Source of the DNA: Paraperlucidibaca baekdonensis
GTDB lineage: Bacteria > Pseudomonadota > Gammaproteobacteria > Pseudomonadales > Moraxellaceae
Reading direction: 5' to 3'
NCBI RefSeq assembly: GCF_003387535.1
Contig: NZ_QUNR01000004.1
Location: 124,001-188,000, forward strand
Length of the DNA stretch: 64,000 nucleotides
Program-made: the position numbers and the translations under genes
Part shown: positions 63,065 to 64,000 of the stretch, piece after piece
Position numbering within the stretch: the first letter of the stretch is position 1
How the letters are laid out: the number at the start of each line of letters is the position of its first letter
Notes under the pieces: generated by a model
The model's database searches: none
The model's input: only the letters and a program-made list of their open reading frames with translations
What the model was told of the DNA's origin: nothing

Positions 63065-64000
63065 CTAACGGCTGACTTTAGGCGCATTAAACGAGATGCT
63101 TGCCAAGAGTTTTGCCAGCGCGGGTAAGTGCGGCCCCATCACGGGTTTGCCAGAGGTCAGGAGTGACACGGAAATATCGCGTTCAGGGTCGGCCCAGCAA
63201 AAAATATTGGAGAAACCTAGGTGGCCAAATGCGCGGCCAGTCATGGGGCCATACAGACCGACTGGATTGCCTCCTAACATCATGCCGTGGCTGTAGCGCA
63301 GGGGAGCCAACAATGTGCCATCAAACTGTGGCTTGCCGGCCTCGAGTGTGGCACGACGAATAGTGAGCGGGTCAAAAATGCGTTGGCCATCGAGGCTGCC
63401 ACCGCGTAGTAACAGCTCAAAGAATCGGCAGGCTTCATCGGCGTTGGCGTAGATATTGCCGGCAGGGCAGATGATATCCATAAAGCGCGGATCATTACTG
63501 ACATTCACCACGGTTTCCAAGTCGCCGCCAAGGGCATTTTGCAAAAACCAATCGACCGCTAGTACTGGCTTGTAGCCAGTCGCATAGCCCATGGCCTCTT
63601 CACCGCGAAACTCAGGCGCTAGGCCGTAGTTGAAGTATTTCATGCCGAGTGGCTTTTGAATCGTGTCGCGCAAATACTCGCGCGCATCTTGGCCGGTTAC
63701 GGCTCGAATTAGTTCGCCTAAAATATAGCCGCCAGTCACGGCGTGATAAGCGGCGCGATGACCACTGCGCGAACTCGGCTTGGCATTGAATAAAATATCA
63801 ACAACTTGCTCAGTGTCGAACAGAATATCCGTATCAAAATCACCTTGAATAGTCGGTATACCCGCGCGGTGCGCCAAAATATGCGCGGTGGTCACATGGG
63901 CTTTGCCATTTGCGGCGAAGGCCGGCAGGTAGTGAGCAACGGGGGCTAATAGGTCGATTTTGTGATCTTCGGCTAGCTTATGAATAAGCATGGCCGTGAC
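63065..64000 (-). CDS. Beta-lactamase-fold serine hydrolase (EstB-like), N-terminus beyond window
   Basis: The frame stays open to the window edge, so the N-terminal part with the catalytic SerXXLys is missing. The visible part belongs to the class C beta-lactamase / esterase EstB group. HILAHRAGIPTIQGD, the YHAVTGGYILGELIRAVTG segment with the Tyr of the second catalytic motif, and the C-terminal GRAFGHLGFSN are typical. At least 312 residues are present. Relatives act as esterases or lactonases more often than true beta-lactamases. It is upstream of the desaturase in the same direction. Confidence 0.85.
   Translation of the reverse strand, partial: VTAMLIHKLAEDHKIDLLAPVAHYLPAFAANGKAHVTTAHILAHRAGIPTIQGDFDTDILFDTEQVVDILFNAKPSSRSGHRAAYHAVTGGYILGELIRAVTGQDAREYLRDTIQKPLGMKYFNYGLAPEFRGEEAMGYATGYKPVLAVDWFLQNALGGDLETVVNVSNDPRFMDIICPAGNIYANADEACRFFELLLRGGSLDGQRIFDPLTIRRATLEAGKPQFDGTLLAPLRYSHGMMLGGNPVGLYGPMTGRAFGHLGFSNIFCWADPERDISVSLLTSGKPVMGPHLPALAKLLASISFNAPKVSR

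Overview
This window reads as the chromosome of a motile, aerobic, Gram-negative gammaproteobacterium, probably marine or aquatic. The evidence is the gene order of three classic blocks (fleQ-fliEFGHIJK; aspS-yebC-ruvCAB-ybgC-tolQRAB-pal-cpoB-queE-queC; thrS-infC-rpmI-rplT-pheST-ihfA-merR-tRNA-Pro), a RoxS/RoxR (RegB/RegA-type) redox two-component system, TamA/TamB, bimodular QueF and a CarH/LitR-type light-response cluster. I do not name a genus. No insertion sequence, prophage, integron or CRISPR array was seen; the region looks like ordinary, gene-dense core chromosome.

Layout. 1-7209: the end of a FleQ-like sigma-54 activator, a well-spaced sigma-54 promoter, then fliEFGHIJK. 7292-11154 (+): acuI-like reductase, quinone reductase-like flavoprotein, membrane di-iron hydroxylase, nadA. 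11191-12983: bepA (-) and tusA (+). 12980-25484 (-): bcp, gcvR, then one long co-directional run from aspS down to queC carrying Holliday-junction resolution and the Tol-Pal envelope machine. 25715-28437 (+): an unlisted 55-codon gene, sodB with a strong terminator, and roxS-roxR. 28444-30917 (-): dsbD and a DedA protein. 31061-33811 (+): ccmABCDE. 33808-35088 (-): LplT-like MFS transporter. 35183-39909 (+): tamA-tamB. 39979-47595 (+): the thrS to tRNA-Pro translation block. 47706-50564 (+): comEA, a SpmA/SpmB-like membrane protein and an orphan ParA ATPase, with a roughly 400-base AT-rich gap carrying two inverted DnaA boxes. 50537-56222 (-): a five-gene cluster (flavin oxidoreductase, DUF1365, Cfa-like methyltransferase, B12-binding MerR regulator, photolyase). 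56376-60327 (+): ABC-2 exporter, queF and two tandem paralogous genes of unknown function. 60335-64000 (-): selO, a delta-9 type desaturase and a partial beta-lactamase-fold hydrolase.

How the genes fit together. Much of the window serves the envelope (Tol-Pal, BepA, TamAB, DsbD, desaturase, Cfa) and redox or light stress (SodB, Bcp, RoxSR, photolyase, LitR). Queuosine synthesis is split between queE-queC and a distant queF. Cytochrome c maturation is only half present (ccmABCDE), so ccmFGHI must lie elsewhere.

Most interesting leads: (1) the tandem paralogs at 58981-60327, which I cannot assign to any family; (2) the light-response operon and its palindrome-rich upstream region; (3) the inverted DnaA-box pair at 48282-48310; (4) several RNA-level control candidates: an AUU start for infC, a hairpin that buries half of the comEA Shine-Dalgarno sequence, stacked hairpins between rplT and pheS, and a structured leader before rpmI; (5) a 14-base palindrome overlapping the desaturase promoter. 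All functional calls come from reading the sequence; no database search was run.
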